Shown: positions 52,038-61,330, numbered from the stretch's first letter. The stretch is DNA of 64,000 bases from Streptomyces sp. 1331.2 (GCF_900199205.1 NZ_OBMJ01000001.1:2483001-2547000), one strand, 5' to 3'. A program made the numbers and translations. Notes: generated by a model not told the origin, from the letters alone.

Positions 52038-52134
52038 TGTGCTGGTTGTTCCCCTTGCTCCGCTCGGGACTGTGCTGGCTGTTCCCCTCGCTCCGCTCGG
52101 GCTGTGCTAGTCGTTCCCCTCGCTCCGCTCAGGG
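52038..52134. repeat. Three imperfect 32-33-bp tandem repeats at the transporter operon's 3' end
   Basis: Units at 52038-52070, 52071-52102 and 52103-52134 share TGTGCT, GTTCCCCT and GCTCCGCTC blocks. The third unit overlaps the stop codon and last codons (ERSEGND) of the final ATP-binding gene, so the array is a duplication of that gene's 3' end running into the intergenic space. Confidence 0.85.
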
Positions 52135-53153
52135 AAGTGACACGCCACCTGGTGCCCCGTCTTCAGCGCCGTCAGCGGCGGCTCCTGGCTGGCGCAGACG
52201 TCCTGCGCCTTCCAGCAGCGGGTGCGGAAGCGGCAGCCGCTGGGCGGGTTGATCGGGGAGGGGACGTCGCCGGTGAGCAGGATCCGTTCGCGGCCGGCGC
52301 GCTGGCGGCGGCGCGGGTCGGGGACGGGCACGGCGGACATCAGCGCGTTGGTGTACGGGTGCATGGGGCTGCGGTACAGCGAGTCCCGGTCGGCGATCTC
52401 CACGACCTTGCCGAGGTACATCACCGCGACCCGGTCCGAGACGTGGCGGACCACCGAGAGGTCGTGGGCGATGATCAGGTAGGTCAGCCCGAGTTCCTGC
52501 TGGAGGTCGTCCAGCAGGTTGACGACCTGGGCCTGGATCGAGACGTCCAGGGCCGAGACCGGCTCGTCCGCGACGATCATCTTCGGCTTGAGCGCGAGCG
52601 CGCGGGCGATGTCGATGCGCTGGCGCTGGCCGCCGGAGAACTCGTGCGGGTAGCGGTTGTAGTGCTCGGGGCTGAGCCCGCACAGCTCCAGCAGTTCCTG
52701 GACGGCCTTCTTGACCCCGCCTTCGGGCTCTACGCCCTGGAGCTTGAACGGCGCGCTGACGATGGTGCCGACGGTGTGCCGGGGGTTCAGCGAGGAGTAC
52801 GGGTCCTGGAAGATCATCTGGATGTCGCGGCGCATCGGCCGCATCGCCCCGACGCCGAGGTGGGTGATGTCGGTACCCTCGAACTCGATCGTCCCGCCGG
52901 TCGGTTCGTCGAGCCGGGTGACCAGTCGGCCCATGGTCGACTTGCCGCAGCCGGACTCGCCGACGACGCCCAGCGTCTCGCCGGCGTTGACCGTGAAGTC
53001 GATGCCGTCGACGGCCCGCACCGCGCCCGTCTGGCGACGCATCAGCCCGCTGCGGATCGGGAAGTGCCGGGTCAGGCCGGTCACCTTCAGCAGCGGCTCG
53101 CGCTCGGGGGCGGGCGCCGGCCCGGGGATCGCGGCTGTCTGAGTGTCCGTCAT
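52107..53153 (-). CDS. Peptide ABC transporter ATP-binding protein (DppF/OppF-like)
   Basis: 348 aa. Walker [16 protein letters not shown] near residue 63, Q-loop [16 protein letters not shown], signature [15 protein letters not shown], Walker [15 protein letters not shown] and switch His in IIAHDLSVV. The C-terminal oligopeptide/dipeptide extension with a Cys cluster ([15 protein letters not shown] and HQVACHFPE) is present, fitting the Fe-S-binding tail noted in this family. Last gene of the operon, 34 bases after the DppD-like gene. Confidence 0.95.
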   Translation of the reverse strand: MTDTQTAAIPGPAPAPEREPLLKVTGLTRHFPIRSGLMRRQTGAVRAVDGIDFTVNAGETLGVVGESGCGKSTMGRLVTRLDEPTGGTIEFEGTDITHLGVGAMRPMRRDIQMIFQDPYSSLNPRHTVGTIVSAPFKLQGVEPEGGVKKAVQELLELCGLSPEHYNRYPHEFSGGQRQRIDIARALALKPKMIVADEPVSALDVSIQAQVVNLLDDLQQELGLTYLIIAHDLSVVRHVSDRVAVMYLGKVVEIADRDSLYRSPMHPYTNALMSAVPVPDPRRRQRAGRERILLTGDVPSPINPPSGCRFRTRCWKAQDVCASQEPPLTALKTGHQVACHFPERSEGND

Positions 53154-53187
53154 CGGTTCTCTCCAGAAAGGTGGTACGAGGCCGGGC

Positions 53188-54342
53188 TCACAGCCGGGGC
53201 GCGATCTCTTCGGCGAAGATGCGGTGCCGCTCGCCGGCCGGAATGTGGCAGGCCGCGTGGTGCCCGGGCGCGGCTTCGGCCAGCACCGGGACCTCGCTGT
53301 CGGAGCGTCCGCCGGTCAGGGCGGCGTACGGGCAGCGCGGGTGGAACGCGCAGCCCGTCGGCACGTTGATCAGGCTGGGCGGGGTGCCCTTGACCGGGAC
53401 GAGCCGGTCCTGCAGTTCCCGGTCCAGTCGCGGCATCGAGCCCAACAGCCCCCAGGTGTAGGGGTGTTCGGGGGCGTCGAAGAGGGTTTCGGCCGGGCCG
53501 CGCTCGACGCACTTCCCGCCGTACATGACCAGGATGTCGTCGGCCAGCTCGGCGACGACCCCGAGGTCGTGGGTGATGATGATGACGGCGGAGCCGAACT
53601 CCTCCTGGAGGTCGCGGATGAGGTCCAGGATCTGCGCCTGGACGGTGACGTCCAGGGCGGTGGTGGGCTCGTCCGCGATCAGCAGGGAGGGGTCGTTGAC
53701 CAGAGCCATGGCGATCATGGCGCGCTGGCGCATGCCGCCGGAGAACTGGTGCGGGTAGTCGTCGGCCCGGCGGTCGGGCTGCGGGATGCCGACCCGGTCG
53801 AGCATCTCGATCGCGCGGGTGCGGGCCTGCTTCTTGGTGGCCTGCGGGTGGTGCACCCGGTAGGCCTCGACGATCTGCTGCCCCACCGTGTAGTAGGGGT
53901 GCATGGCGGTCAGCGGGTCCTGGAAGATCATCGCCAGTTCCCGGCCGCGCAGTTGGCGCACCCGGTCGGGGCCGGCCGCGATCAGGTCCTCGCCGTCGAG
54001 CCGGATCTCGCCGGAGATCCGGGCCCGCTTGGAGCGGTGCAGGCCCATGATGCCGAGCGAGGTGACGGACTTGCCGGAGCCGGACTCGCCGACGATGCCG
54101 AGGGTGCGCCCCTTGTGCAGGTCGAAGCTGACCCCGTCGACCGAGCGGACCAGGCCGTCGTCGGTGTCGAAGTGGATCCGCAGGTCGCGCACGGACAGGA
54201 ACGGATCCCCGGACGGAGCGGGAACGGAGGCCTGAGCGGGAACGGAGGCCTGAGCGGGAGCGGCCTCGGGGGCCGACACGGAAGCGGCCTCGGGGGCCGA
54301 CTCGGGAGCGGCGGCCGCCGTGTTCTTCTGGAGCTCGGTCAC
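53188..54342 (-). CDS. Peptide ABC transporter ATP-binding protein (DppD/OppD-like)
   Basis: 384 aa with an unusual Ala/Pro/Glu/Ser-rich N-terminal extension of about 48 residues containing repeats (SAPEAA-like; AQASVP twice). The core follows: Walker [31 protein letters not shown], signature [15 protein letters not shown], Walker [24 protein letters not shown] and the Cys-bearing C-terminal extension ([12 protein letters not shown]). GTG 54342 overlaps the permease stop by 4 bases. Partner of the DppF-like ATPase. Confidence 0.95.
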   Translation of the reverse strand: MTELQKNTAAAAPESAPEAASVSAPEAAPAQASVPAQASVPAPSGDPFLSVRDLRIHFDTDDGLVRSVDGVSFDLHKGRTLGIVGESGSGKSVTSLGIMGLHRSKRARISGEIRLDGEDLIAAGPDRVRQLRGRELAMIFQDPLTAMHPYYTVGQQIVEAYRVHHPQATKKQARTRAIEMLDRVGIPQPDRRADDYPHQFSGGMRQRAMIAMALVNDPSLLIADEPTTALDVTVQAQILDLIRDLQEEFGSAVIIITHDLGVVAELADDILVMYGGKCVERGPAETLFDAPEHPYTWGLLGSMPRLDRELQDRLVPVKGTPPSLINVPTGCAFHPRCPYAALTGGRSDSEVPVLAEAAPGHHAACHIPAGERHRIFAEEIAPRL

Positions 54343-55349
54343 GAGAGCCTCACCCGGGGGTCGACGAGGGCGTACAGGAGGTCGACCACGAGGTTGCAGG
54401 CGACGATGAAGAAGGCGGCGAGGAGGGTGACGCCGAGGATCTTCGGCAGGTCGTTGTCGGAGATCGCCTGGACGGCGAACTGGCCGACGCCCTGGAGCGA
54501 GAAGACCTGCTCGGTGATCAGCGCACCGCCGAGCAGCAGCCCGAGGTCCATGCCGAAGATGGTGACGATCGGGGTGAGCGCGGCGCGCAGACCGTGCCGG
54601 GCGACGACCTTGCGCTCGGCCAGGCCCTTGGCCCGGGCGGTGCGGATGTAGTCCTCGCTCATCGTCTCCAGCATCCCGGCGCGGGTGAGCCGGGCGTACA
54701 GCGCGGAGTACAGGAAGGCCAGCGAGATCCACGGCAGGATCAGGTTGCGGGCCCACATGATCGGGTTGTCGGTGAAGTCGACGTACTGGAGGTTGTCCAG
54801 GATCGGCCACTCGTAGCTGAACAGCGTGAGCAGCAGCGCGCCGGTGAAGAAGACCGGCAGCGAGACACCGGCGAGGGCGATGCCCATCGAGAGCCGGTCG
54901 AAGATCGACCGCGGCTTGAGCGCGGAGACGACGCCGGTGGCGACACCGGAGACCAGCCAGAGCACCGCCGCGCCGATGGCCAGCGAGATGGTGATCGGGA
55001 TCCGCTTGGACAGCTCGGGCCAGACCTCCAGGTGGTTCTTGAAGGAATAGCCGAAGCAGGGCACGTGGCAGGTGGCCGGTTCCGGCCCGAACTTGTACTC
55101 GGCGCCGCTGACCAGCCCCTTGAGGAAGTTCCAGTACTGGGCGTACAGCGGCTGGTCGAGGCCGAGGTTCTGCTTGACCGCCGCGATCGCCTCGGGTGAG
55201 GGGTTCTTCCCGATGTACTGGGCGGCCAGTTGGTCGGCCGTCTCGCCGGCGACGCGCGGGAGCAGGAAGAAGATCGCGAAGGTGACCGCGCTGACGACCA
55301 GCAGCAGAATCACCGCCGCGAAGATCCTGCGGATGATGTAGGCAAACAC
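54339..55349 (-). CDS. Peptide ABC transporter permease (DppB/OppB-like)
   Basis: 336 aa with six membrane helices. N-terminal YIIRRIFAAVILLLVVSAVTFAIFFLLP is the OppB-type first helix; the EAA-like coupling loop reads EDYIRTARAKGLAERKVVARHGLRAA. A periplasmic loop with two Cys residues (ATCHVPCFGYS) is present. It follows the solute-binding protein gene across a 98-base gap with a strong hairpin. Confidence 0.95.
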   Translation of the reverse strand: MFAYIIRRIFAAVILLLVVSAVTFAIFFLLPRVAGETADQLAAQYIGKNPSPEAIAAVKQNLGLDQPLYAQYWNFLKGLVSGAEYKFGPEPATCHVPCFGYSFKNHLEVWPELSKRIPITISLAIGAAVLWLVSGVATGVVSALKPRSIFDRLSMGIALAGVSLPVFFTGALLLTLFSYEWPILDNLQYVDFTDNPIMWARNLILPWISLAFLYSALYARLTRAGMLETMSEDYIRTARAKGLAERKVVARHGLRAALTPIVTIFGMDLGLLLGGALITEQVFSLQGVGQFAVQAISDNDLPKILGVTLLAAFFIVACNLVVDLLYALVDPRVRLS

Positions 55350-55367
55350 AGTTGGGCGGCTCCGGCG

Positions 55368-55405
55368 GCCCGCCGCCGTCCGGGATCCTCCGGACGGCGG
55401 CGGGC
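55368..55405 (-). terminator. Intra-operon hairpin between binding-protein and permease genes
   Basis: A perfect 16-bp stem, GCCCGCCGCCGTCCGG with its complement, and a 6-base loop. In peptide-transporter operons such hairpins are known to stabilise or partly terminate the upstream message, giving more binding protein than permease; that role here is inferred. Confidence 0.75.
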
Positions 55406-55447
55406 GCCGCTGCCTTCACCTGCCTTCAGGGATGCGGAGCCAGGCTC

Positions 55448-57214
55448 TTACTTGGTGGTGCCGATGTTCAGGGAGTCGTACTCGCCCGAGAACGCCGGGT
55501 TGGAGGCGATGTTGGTGGCGTTGTCCGGGCGGTACAGGAAGACCTTGAAGTAGGTCAGCGGGACGATGACCGCCTGCTCCATGACCTTCTTGTCGATGTC
55601 GGCGTAGATCTTCTCGCGGGCGGCCTTGTCCGGGTTGACGGCGGCGTCGTCGATCAGCTTGTTGACCGCGGGGTCGTTCAGCTGGGACAGGTTGCTGTTG
55701 CCGGAGGCCTTGATCGCGCGGCCGTCGACGACCTGCTGCAGGAAGCCGTAGCCGGTCGGCCAGTCGGCGCCCCACTGCATCATCATCAGGCCGATGTTGT
55801 GGTCCTGGGTGAACTGCGGGGCACCGGCGCTGTCGGTCAGGTACTTGCCCTGCGGGTACTGCTGGATCTCGGCGTTGATGCCGACCTTCTTCAGCGCGGC
55901 CTGGATCGAGGTGGCCGCGGCGACCTCGGTGGCGCGCTCGGTGCGGGCCGAGATGACGGTGTTGATGCTGTCCTTGCCGCAGGCCTTCAGGGCGTCCTTG
56001 GCCTTGGCCTCGTCACCCTTGTTGTCCTTGGTCTCGAACAGGTTGAAGTCCTGGTGGCCCGGGATGTCCGGCGGGAGCACCGTGTTGGCGATCTGGCCGC
56101 GGATCGGGCCGCCCTCGGCGGTCTGCACCGAGACCTTGTCGATCGCGAACTGGACGGCCTTGCGGCAGTCGACGTTGTCGAACGGCGCGACCTTGGAGTT
56201 GATCGCCAGGTAGACCAGGCGGCCGCCGTAGGCGTTGTCGGTGTTGGCCTTGAGCTTCGGGTTCTGCAGGATCTGCGCCTGGGTCTGCGGGTCGACGCCG
56301 CCGCCCACCAGGTCGACCTGGGCGTTGCCGGCCAGCAGGTCCTTGTCGATGGTGGCCTGGTCGATGTTCATCTTGAGCAGGATCTTGTCCGGCAGCTGCT
56401 TCCGGATCGGGTCCGTGCTCTTGTCCCAGTTGGTGTTCGGCACCAGGACGGCCTGCTTGCCGTCCTCGTAGGACTCGAACTTGAAGGCGCCCGAGGAGAC
56501 GATGTGCTTGACGTAGTCGGCGCCGGTGTCCTTGGCCTGCGGGACCGGCGCGGTCTGCGGGGCGCTCACCAGGTAGTCGAAGTCCGCGAACGGGTGCTTC
56601 AGGTGGAAGACGATCGTGGTGTCGTCCGGCGTCTCGATCGAGTTCAGGCCGCCGGCCTTGTCCTTGTACGGGCCCGCGTACGGCGTGTCGTTGTCGACCA
56701 GCAGGTCGTGGAAGTAGGTCGGGCCGTTGGAGTTCACGTCCGGCGCGAAGTTGGAGCGCTCGACGGCGTACTTGACGTCCTTCGAGGTGATCGGGGTGCC
56801 GTCGTCGTACTTCAGGCCCGCACGCAGCTTGTACGTCCAGGTCAGGCCGTCCGCGCTGGGCTGGCCCATGGACTCGGCGAGGTCCGGGACGAGCTTGTTG
56901 CCGTCCTCGCCGGCGGCCGGGTTGAAGGTCGTCAGCGGACGGGCGTACAGGCGCGAGAAGTTGTAGATGTACGCGTAGTACGTGTTGCCCGGGTCGAGCG
57001 AGTCCGGGGTGCCCTTCATCTCGAAGGTGACCGTCCCGCCCTTCTTGTCCGAGGCGTTGACGATGTTCTTGGTGGCCGCGTTGGCTCCGCCGCCGCCCGA
57101 GGCGGAGGACGAGGAGGACGTGTCGGCGTTCTTCGTCGAGCTGTTGCAACCGGTGACGACCAGGACGGCGGCGGCGGCCATCGCGGTCAGGGCGACGGTA
57201 CGGGACCTACGCAT
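55448..57214 (-). CDS. Peptide ABC transporter substrate-binding lipoprotein
   Basis: Family 5 extracellular solute-binding protein of 588 aa. The signal peptide with lipobox AVLVVTGCN puts the lipidated Cys near residue 23; a Ser/Gly-rich linker follows. GGTVTFEMKGTPDSLDPGNTYY is the family N-terminal motif, and DGTPITSKDVKYAVER the SBP_bac_5 core. Starts at ATG 57214. Anchored to the outer face of the membrane, it should deliver oligopeptides to the permease pair encoded either side of it. Confidence 0.95.
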   Translation of the reverse strand: MRRSRTVALTAMAAAAVLVVTGCNSSTKNADTSSSSSASGGGGANAATKNIVNASDKKGGTVTFEMKGTPDSLDPGNTYYAYIYNFSRLYARPLTTFNPAAGEDGNKLVPDLAESMGQPSADGLTWTYKLRAGLKYDDGTPITSKDVKYAVERSNFAPDVNSNGPTYFHDLLVDNDTPYAGPYKDKAGGLNSIETPDDTTIVFHLKHPFADFDYLVSAPQTAPVPQAKDTGADYVKHIVSSGAFKFESYEDGKQAVLVPNTNWDKSTDPIRKQLPDKILLKMNIDQATIDKDLLAGNAQVDLVGGGVDPQTQAQILQNPKLKANTDNAYGGRLVYLAINSKVAPFDNVDCRKAVQFAIDKVSVQTAEGGPIRGQIANTVLPPDIPGHQDFNLFETKDNKGDEAKAKDALKACGKDSINTVISARTERATEVAAATSIQAALKKVGINAEIQQYPQGKYLTDSAGAPQFTQDHNIGLMMMQWGADWPTGYGFLQQVVDGRAIKASGNSNLSQLNDPAVNKLIDDAAVNPDKAAREKIYADIDKKVMEQAVIVPLTYFKVFLYRPDNATNIASNPAFSGEYDSLNIGTTK

Positions 57215-57269
57215 GGGTGAGATCAACCCCTTGAGGAGTGGAGGCGGTGGAGGGGGTGCTGACGCTGGG

Positions 57270-58259
57270 TCAGTTGCTCTTGGGATCGAGGGCGTCGCGC
57301 AGCCCGTCGCCGAGCAGGTTGAAGGCGAGCACGGTGATGAAGATCGCCAGACCGGGGACCACCATGTACTGGGGGTCCACCTGGTAGTACCGGATCGCGT
57401 CCTGGAGCATTCCGCCCCAGGAGGCCTGCGGGGGCTGGATGCCCACACCGAGGAAGCTCAGCCCGGCCTCGAAGAGGATGTTGGTCGGGATCAGCAGGGT
57501 CGAGTAGACCAGGATCGGACCGACCAGGTTGGGCAGCAGTTCCTTGAACAGGATGAACGGGCCGCGGGCGCCGAGGCTGCGGGCCGCGTGGACGAACTCG
57601 CGCTCGCGCAGCGAGAGCGTCTGTCCGCGCACGATCCGGCCCATGTAGGGCCAGTTGAAGAAGCCGATCACGAAGATCAGCACCAGGATGTGCAGCGGGA
57701 GTCCGTGCAGGCCGAACGCACCGCCCTGCAGCGAGGTCGAGATCGCGATCGCGAACAGCAGCAGCGGGAAGGCCAGGAACACGTCCATGACGCGGCTGAT
57801 CAGCGTGTCCACCCAGCCGCCGTAGTAGCCGGCCATGATGCCGAGCACGGTGCCGATGGTGTTGGACAGCACGGTCGCGCCGAAGGCGACCAGCAGGGAG
57901 ACCCAGGAGCCCTCGATGACGCGGGTGAGCAGGTCGCGGCCCTGCAGTGGGTCGACGCCGAGCAGGTGGTCCCCGCTCATGCCGCCCCAGTCGCCGAGCG
58001 GCAGCCCGCCGAGGTCGGCGTCCAGCAGGTCCTGGTGGAGGGCGTCCGGGTCGAGCCCGAACATCGACTCGATCGGCTTGGCCAGCACGGCCAGCAGGAT
58101 CAGCAGGATCACCACGACGCCGCCGGCGACGGCGGCCTTGTCGCGCTTGAAGCGGGTCCAGGCGATCTGGCCGAGGGAGCGTCCCTCGATCTTCTTGGCC
58201 GGGCTCGCGGTGGCGGGTGCCTGCGGTTCGTTCCCGGCGGTGGTGGCGGATGCGGTCAT
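57270..58259 (-). CDS. Peptide ABC transporter permease (DppC/OppC-like)
   Basis: 329 aa, with an N-terminal cytoplasmic segment, six helices and the coupling loop REREFVHAARSLGARGPFILFKELLPNL. HLLGVDPLQGRDLLTRVIEG is the typical OppC loop. First gene of the operon (permease C, binding protein, permease B, ATPase D, ATPase F), an order different from the usual A-B-C-D-F. Confidence 0.95.
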   Translation of the reverse strand: MTASATTAGNEPQAPATASPAKKIEGRSLGQIAWTRFKRDKAAVAGGVVVILLILLAVLAKPIESMFGLDPDALHQDLLDADLGGLPLGDWGGMSGDHLLGVDPLQGRDLLTRVIEGSWVSLLVAFGATVLSNTIGTVLGIMAGYYGGWVDTLISRVMDVFLAFPLLLFAIAISTSLQGGAFGLHGLPLHILVLIFVIGFFNWPYMGRIVRGQTLSLREREFVHAARSLGARGPFILFKELLPNLVGPILVYSTLLIPTNILFEAGLSFLGVGIQPPQASWGGMLQDAIRYYQVDPQYMVVPGLAIFITVLAFNLLGDGLRDALDPKSN

Positions 58260-58654
58260 GGTCAGTTGGTCCCCTCGCCGACGGTGGCCGGCCCACGGGT
58301 GCCGGTCGCCGGCTTCGGCGGTGCGGCTGCGGACGTGCGAAAGGTTCTTAGGAGGAGCGGGTGTTCACGGCAGTGCGGCGTGCACAGGCACTGCCACCAC
58401 GCGGGATGGGCGTCGCGTGGACAGGCTGTCGGCGTGCGCGTTCACCTTTGTGGGGCGTCAGAACGTGCGGTGCGTTGCGCAGAACTCTCTGCCATGCGAA
58501 CTGGCTTGCGCCAGCCCTGACAACCGACAGATGCCCAACTGTGATCTGCAGGCATGCATCTCGCGACCCTCCGGCATATCCCTCTTCACGCAGCTGTAAC
58601 AGCCATGTCAAGATGCTGGGGTACGCGAACCGGATATTCGTCCGGAAAAGCACC
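58260..58654. other. Intergenic region upstream of the peptide transporter operon
   Basis: About 395 bases without a convincing gene on either strand. It must hold the operon promoter and an untranslated leader of more than 200 bases if the candidate -35/-10 at 58583-58611 is used. The stretch 58540-58650 is clearly less GC-rich than the rest. Confidence 0.5.
58583..58611 (-). promoter_or_regulatory. Candidate promoter of the peptide transporter operon
   Basis: On the minus strand a perfect TTGACA -35 (58606-58611) is followed after 17 bases by TGAAGA, a poor -10. The -35 match and spacing are good, the -10 is not, so this is tentative. Confidence 0.35.
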
Positions 58655-58687
58655 GAAGCCGACTTGACGGGAGCTCAAGTCGGCTTC
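58655..58687 (-). terminator. Terminator after the SseB-like genes
   Basis: GAAGCCGACTTGA with its exact complement (13 bp) and a 7-base loop, 58 bases beyond the stop of the 312-aa gene. It insulates the SseB-like pair from the peptide transporter promoter. Confidence 0.82.
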
Positions 58688-58745
58688 TCGGCAAAGATTT
58701 CGGCAAGAAGTGGCATTGGCGGGGCCGGCGCCCCGGGAAACGGGG

Positions 58746-59684
58746 TCAGCGCCCCGGGTAACCGGGCCACGGCGCCTGCGGCTGCTGCTGCCAGCCCTGC
58801 GCCGGCGGCTGCGTCCCGTACGGGTACCCGGGCGCGGGCTGCCCCGGCATCGACTGGCCCGGGTACGGGGGCGGCGGCACCGGCGGGTACGGGCCGGTCG
58901 CCGGGCGGCCCGCCTCCCGGTCGAAGAACGGGCGCGAGTTGGCGCGCATCCACAGCGCCACCGGGTCGTACTCGTCCGACATCGCCACCGTGGACACCGC
59001 CAGGCCCTCCGGGGCCACCGCGATCGCCCGCTGCATCAGCGCCCGCACCGCCTCCACCGCCGGCGGCGAGCTCTCGTACAGGTCCAGGCCGATCGCCAGG
59101 TACGGCTCCCCCACCGCCGGCTGCACCCAGGCCCGGCGCAGCGCCCGCACCGCGCGCACCTCACCGGCCTGTCGCTCCAGCAGCGTGAAGAACTGCTGGG
59201 CGTCGAGCTGCGGTTCGCTCAGCTTCAGCGGGCCGGCCGGCAGCCGGTCCAGGCCCGCGGCGATCCGCCGCAGGTCCGCCCAGGGCACGCCGACGCCGCC
59301 GCCGGGCGCGTGCGGGTTGAGCCACAGGCCCCAGCGGGTGCGGTACAGCGACGCGGCGACCTCCCGGCCGGAGATGACCTCGTGGGCCCGGGCCCAGCCG
59401 GAGGCGGTCAGCTGCTCGGGCGAGGTGACGGCCGGCGCGTAGCCGTGGCCGCTGATCTCCATGTTCCCGTACTGCGCGTCCGGGCTGCCCGGGGTGCCGT
59501 GCCAGAGCAGCATCCAGACCCGGCCGTCCGCCAGCGCGTGCAGCAGCCGCTCGTACGCGTCCCAGCGCTCCGGCGCGACCTCGCGCAGGGCCTGCTCCAA
59601 CACGCCCGGATCCGCTGCCGGGCGCCCGGCCGGTGCCTGGCCCCAGGGCCCCGGCGCCCCGCCCGCTCCCGTTCCCGCACTCAT
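58746..59684 (-). CDS. SseB family protein (enhanced serine sensitivity), 312 aa
   Basis: Contains an SseB N-terminal-like domain (GRVWMLLWHGTPGSPDAQYGN; GREVAASLYRTRWGLWLNPH) and an SseB C-terminal domain (LSEPQLDAQQFFTLLERQAGEVRAVRALRRAWVQ; YLAIGLDLYE). The last 55 residues are Pro/Gly/Tyr/Gln-rich. In E. coli, overexpression of SseB alters serine tolerance; the molecular role is unknown. It follows the second SseB-like gene on the same strand and both lie beside the glycine/serine genes. Confidence 0.82.
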   Translation of the reverse strand: MSAGTGAGGAPGPWGQAPAGRPAADPGVLEQALREVAPERWDAYERLLHALADGRVWMLLWHGTPGSPDAQYGNMEISGHGYAPAVTSPEQLTASGWARAHEVISGREVAASLYRTRWGLWLNPHAPGGGVGVPWADLRRIAAGLDRLPAGPLKLSEPQLDAQQFFTLLERQAGEVRAVRALRRAWVQPAVGEPYLAIGLDLYESSPPAVEAVRALMQRAIAVAPEGLAVSTVAMSDEYDPVALWMRANSRPFFDREAGRPATGPYPPVPPPPYPGQSMPGQPAPGYPYGTQPPAQGWQQQPQAPWPGYPGR

Positions 59685-59802
59685 GCGCCCACCTCGCCGC
59701 GCCTCTTTCCTCGAACCCGCCCGGCCCGTCGGCCGTCTGCACGCACCCTATGGCGCGGCACCGGCCGCCGCCACGGCGACGTGCCTGTGATACGTACCCC
59801 GC

Positions 59803-60606
59803 TCACACCCGCGAGTAGAACGGCATGACCTGGGTGAGCAGCCACTCGACCACCGGGTCCTCTGCGAGGTCGAGCAGTACGAGGTGGACGCCGCCCGGCA
59901 GCGGCGCGGTTCCCAGCGCCCGGCCGAGGGCTTCGTTCACCGCGCCCGGGTCGGCCGGGGCCGCCGGGTCCAGTTGGACGCCCACGAACATCACCGTCGG
60001 CTCGCCCTCGATGCTGGCCAGCGCCCGACGGGCGGTCAACACTCCGGGCAGGGACGACAGTTCGGCCCGGCAGGCGGCCAGGAAGTGCTCCGGGTCCTCG
60101 CCCGGCACCGGCTCGCGCAGCGCCACCCGGCCGCCGCTGGGCGCCGCCGGGTCCTCCGCGCCCTCCCAGCGGTCCCCGCGCGGCCCGCGGCGCAGCTCGG
60201 CCACGCCCTGCGGCGGCACCGGGATGCCCACCGCCGCCTCCGGGTTCACCGCGATGCCCACGCCCAGCGGCAGCCCGCGGGCGAACTCCCAGGCCGGCGC
60301 GATCGCGAAGGCCATCCCCGGCGCCTGCTGCAGGAACACCTCCTGCGAGGAGAACACCGGTACGTACGGGTCGCCGGCCAGCTCGATGGTCGGCAGGTCC
60401 AGCGACTGCCCCTGCGGGTCGGCCCCGGCCGGCAGCGGCACCCACACCTGGCTGCGGGCCAGCACCTCGATCACGCGCGGTGTCGCGCCCGGGTCGCCCA
60501 GGGCCGCGGTCAGCACCTGCTCCAGCTCGTTGGCCGGCCACGTGCCGCCCGCCGGCGCCGCCTCCGGACCGCCCCACCCCTGCTGCTGCTCCACCGGGTA
60601 CCCCAT
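59803..60606 (-). CDS. SseB family protein, 267 aa
   Basis: SseB N-terminal domain with ANELEQVLTAALGDPGATPRVIEVLARSQVWVPLP, PTIELAGDPYVPVFSSQEVF and GLPLGVGIAVNPEAAVGIPVP, followed by an SseB_C-like region (GVLTARRALASIEGEPTVMFVGVQLD). ATG 60606 is the likely start; no clear ribosome-binding site is visible. It is a paralogue of the gene 118 bases downstream. Confidence 0.85.
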   Translation of the reverse strand: MGYPVEQQQGWGGPEAAPAGGTWPANELEQVLTAALGDPGATPRVIEVLARSQVWVPLPAGADPQGQSLDLPTIELAGDPYVPVFSSQEVFLQQAPGMAFAIAPAWEFARGLPLGVGIAVNPEAAVGIPVPPQGVAELRRGPRGDRWEGAEDPAAPSGGRVALREPVPGEDPEHFLAACRAELSSLPGVLTARRALASIEGEPTVMFVGVQLDPAAPADPGAVNEALGRALGTAPLPGGVHLVLLDLAEDPVVEWLLTQVMPFYSRV

Positions 60607-60662
60607 GCGCCGCGATTCCGCCCTCTGCCGGTCGGCCGCCCTCTGCGCCGACGCGCAGCAGT

Positions 60663-60841
60663 CTAGGGCCCGTCTTCAAACCCCCGTCGTTCGCCCGGAG
60701 GGCGGGCGGGGCGGCGTTGGGGTGCGTGCATCGCAAGGCGGAGGAGGGAGCCCAATGCAGCGCATTGGCGACCGACGACAACGCGGCGAGGTGCGTGCCC
60801 CGGGGCCGGCCCGCAGGCGGGGGTTTGAAGACGGGCCCTAG
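60663..60841. mobile_element. 179-bp palindromic MITE-like element
   Basis: Perfect 24-base terminal inverted repeats: CTAGGGCCCGTCTTCAAACC and 4 more bases at 60663-60686, with the exact complement at 60818-60841. The ends lie within CTAG, so a TA or CTAG target duplication is likely. The interior has further short palindromes (CCAATGCAGCGCATTGG) and no ORF of its own. I recall very similar elements scattered through streptomycete genomes; the family and any parent insertion sequence are not established here. Confidence 0.85.
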
Positions 60842-61002
60842 GGGTTTCGGGGGCTCCCCCTTGGGGCTGCTGTTCGGTACCGCGCCGTGTGACCGGGTGT
60901 GACCGGGGCCCCTCTCCCCTCCTCGCCACGGACGTGCCATGATGTCCGCGTCCGACGGCATGCGCCGCGGGCCCCACAACTCCATATCGGCCGCTCGAAC
61001 CC
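60842..61002. other. Spacer carrying the probable gcvT promoter
   Basis: 160 bases between the MITE-like element and the riboswitch. The gcvT transcript must start here; I could not assign -35/-10 boxes with confidence. No ORF is supported. Confidence 0.4.
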
Positions 61003-61235
61003 GCGCGGGAGAGCTCGGAGTGCCGCCCAGGCGGCACAGCCGGCGCCGAAGGAGCAAGTCCTCCCCGGAATCTCTCAGGCCCCCTTACCGCACGGGTTAG
61101 GCACATCTGGAAAGCGGCGCACGACCGTGTCGCGCGCCCACCCACGGTGCAAGCCGCCCTGCCGTCCCCGATGCTGGAAGCAGCTGCGGGCCGCTGGGCG
61201 GTGAAGCTCTCAGGTTCGACGACAGATGGGGAGAC
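61003..61235 (+). ncRNA. Glycine riboswitch (gcvT motif), tandem
   Basis: Conserved elements in order: GGGAGAGC (61007-61014), GCCGAAGGAGCAA (61045-61057), CTCTCAGG (61072-61079), ATCTGGAAAGC (about 61104-61114), ACGGTGCAAGCC (61144-61155), a second CTCTCAGG (61207-61214), and ACAGATGGGGAG (61222-61233). This is the actinobacterial tandem glycine aptamer. It lies about 95 bases before gcvT and should turn on the glycine-cleavage genes when glycine is high. Confidence 0.92.
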
Positions 61236-61330
61236 CCACGCCGCCGCATGCCCGCGCGCAGGGTCGGCCCCCGAGCGGGTCCGGTCCGGCGCGTGCACCC
61301 CTGAGTGCCCCGACCGAGGAGTTCCTGGCC

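Noticed and set aside
60663..60841. CRISPR or rRNA-like structure
   Set aside because: The inverted repeat occurs once as a pair, with no spacer array; it fits a palindromic mobile element.
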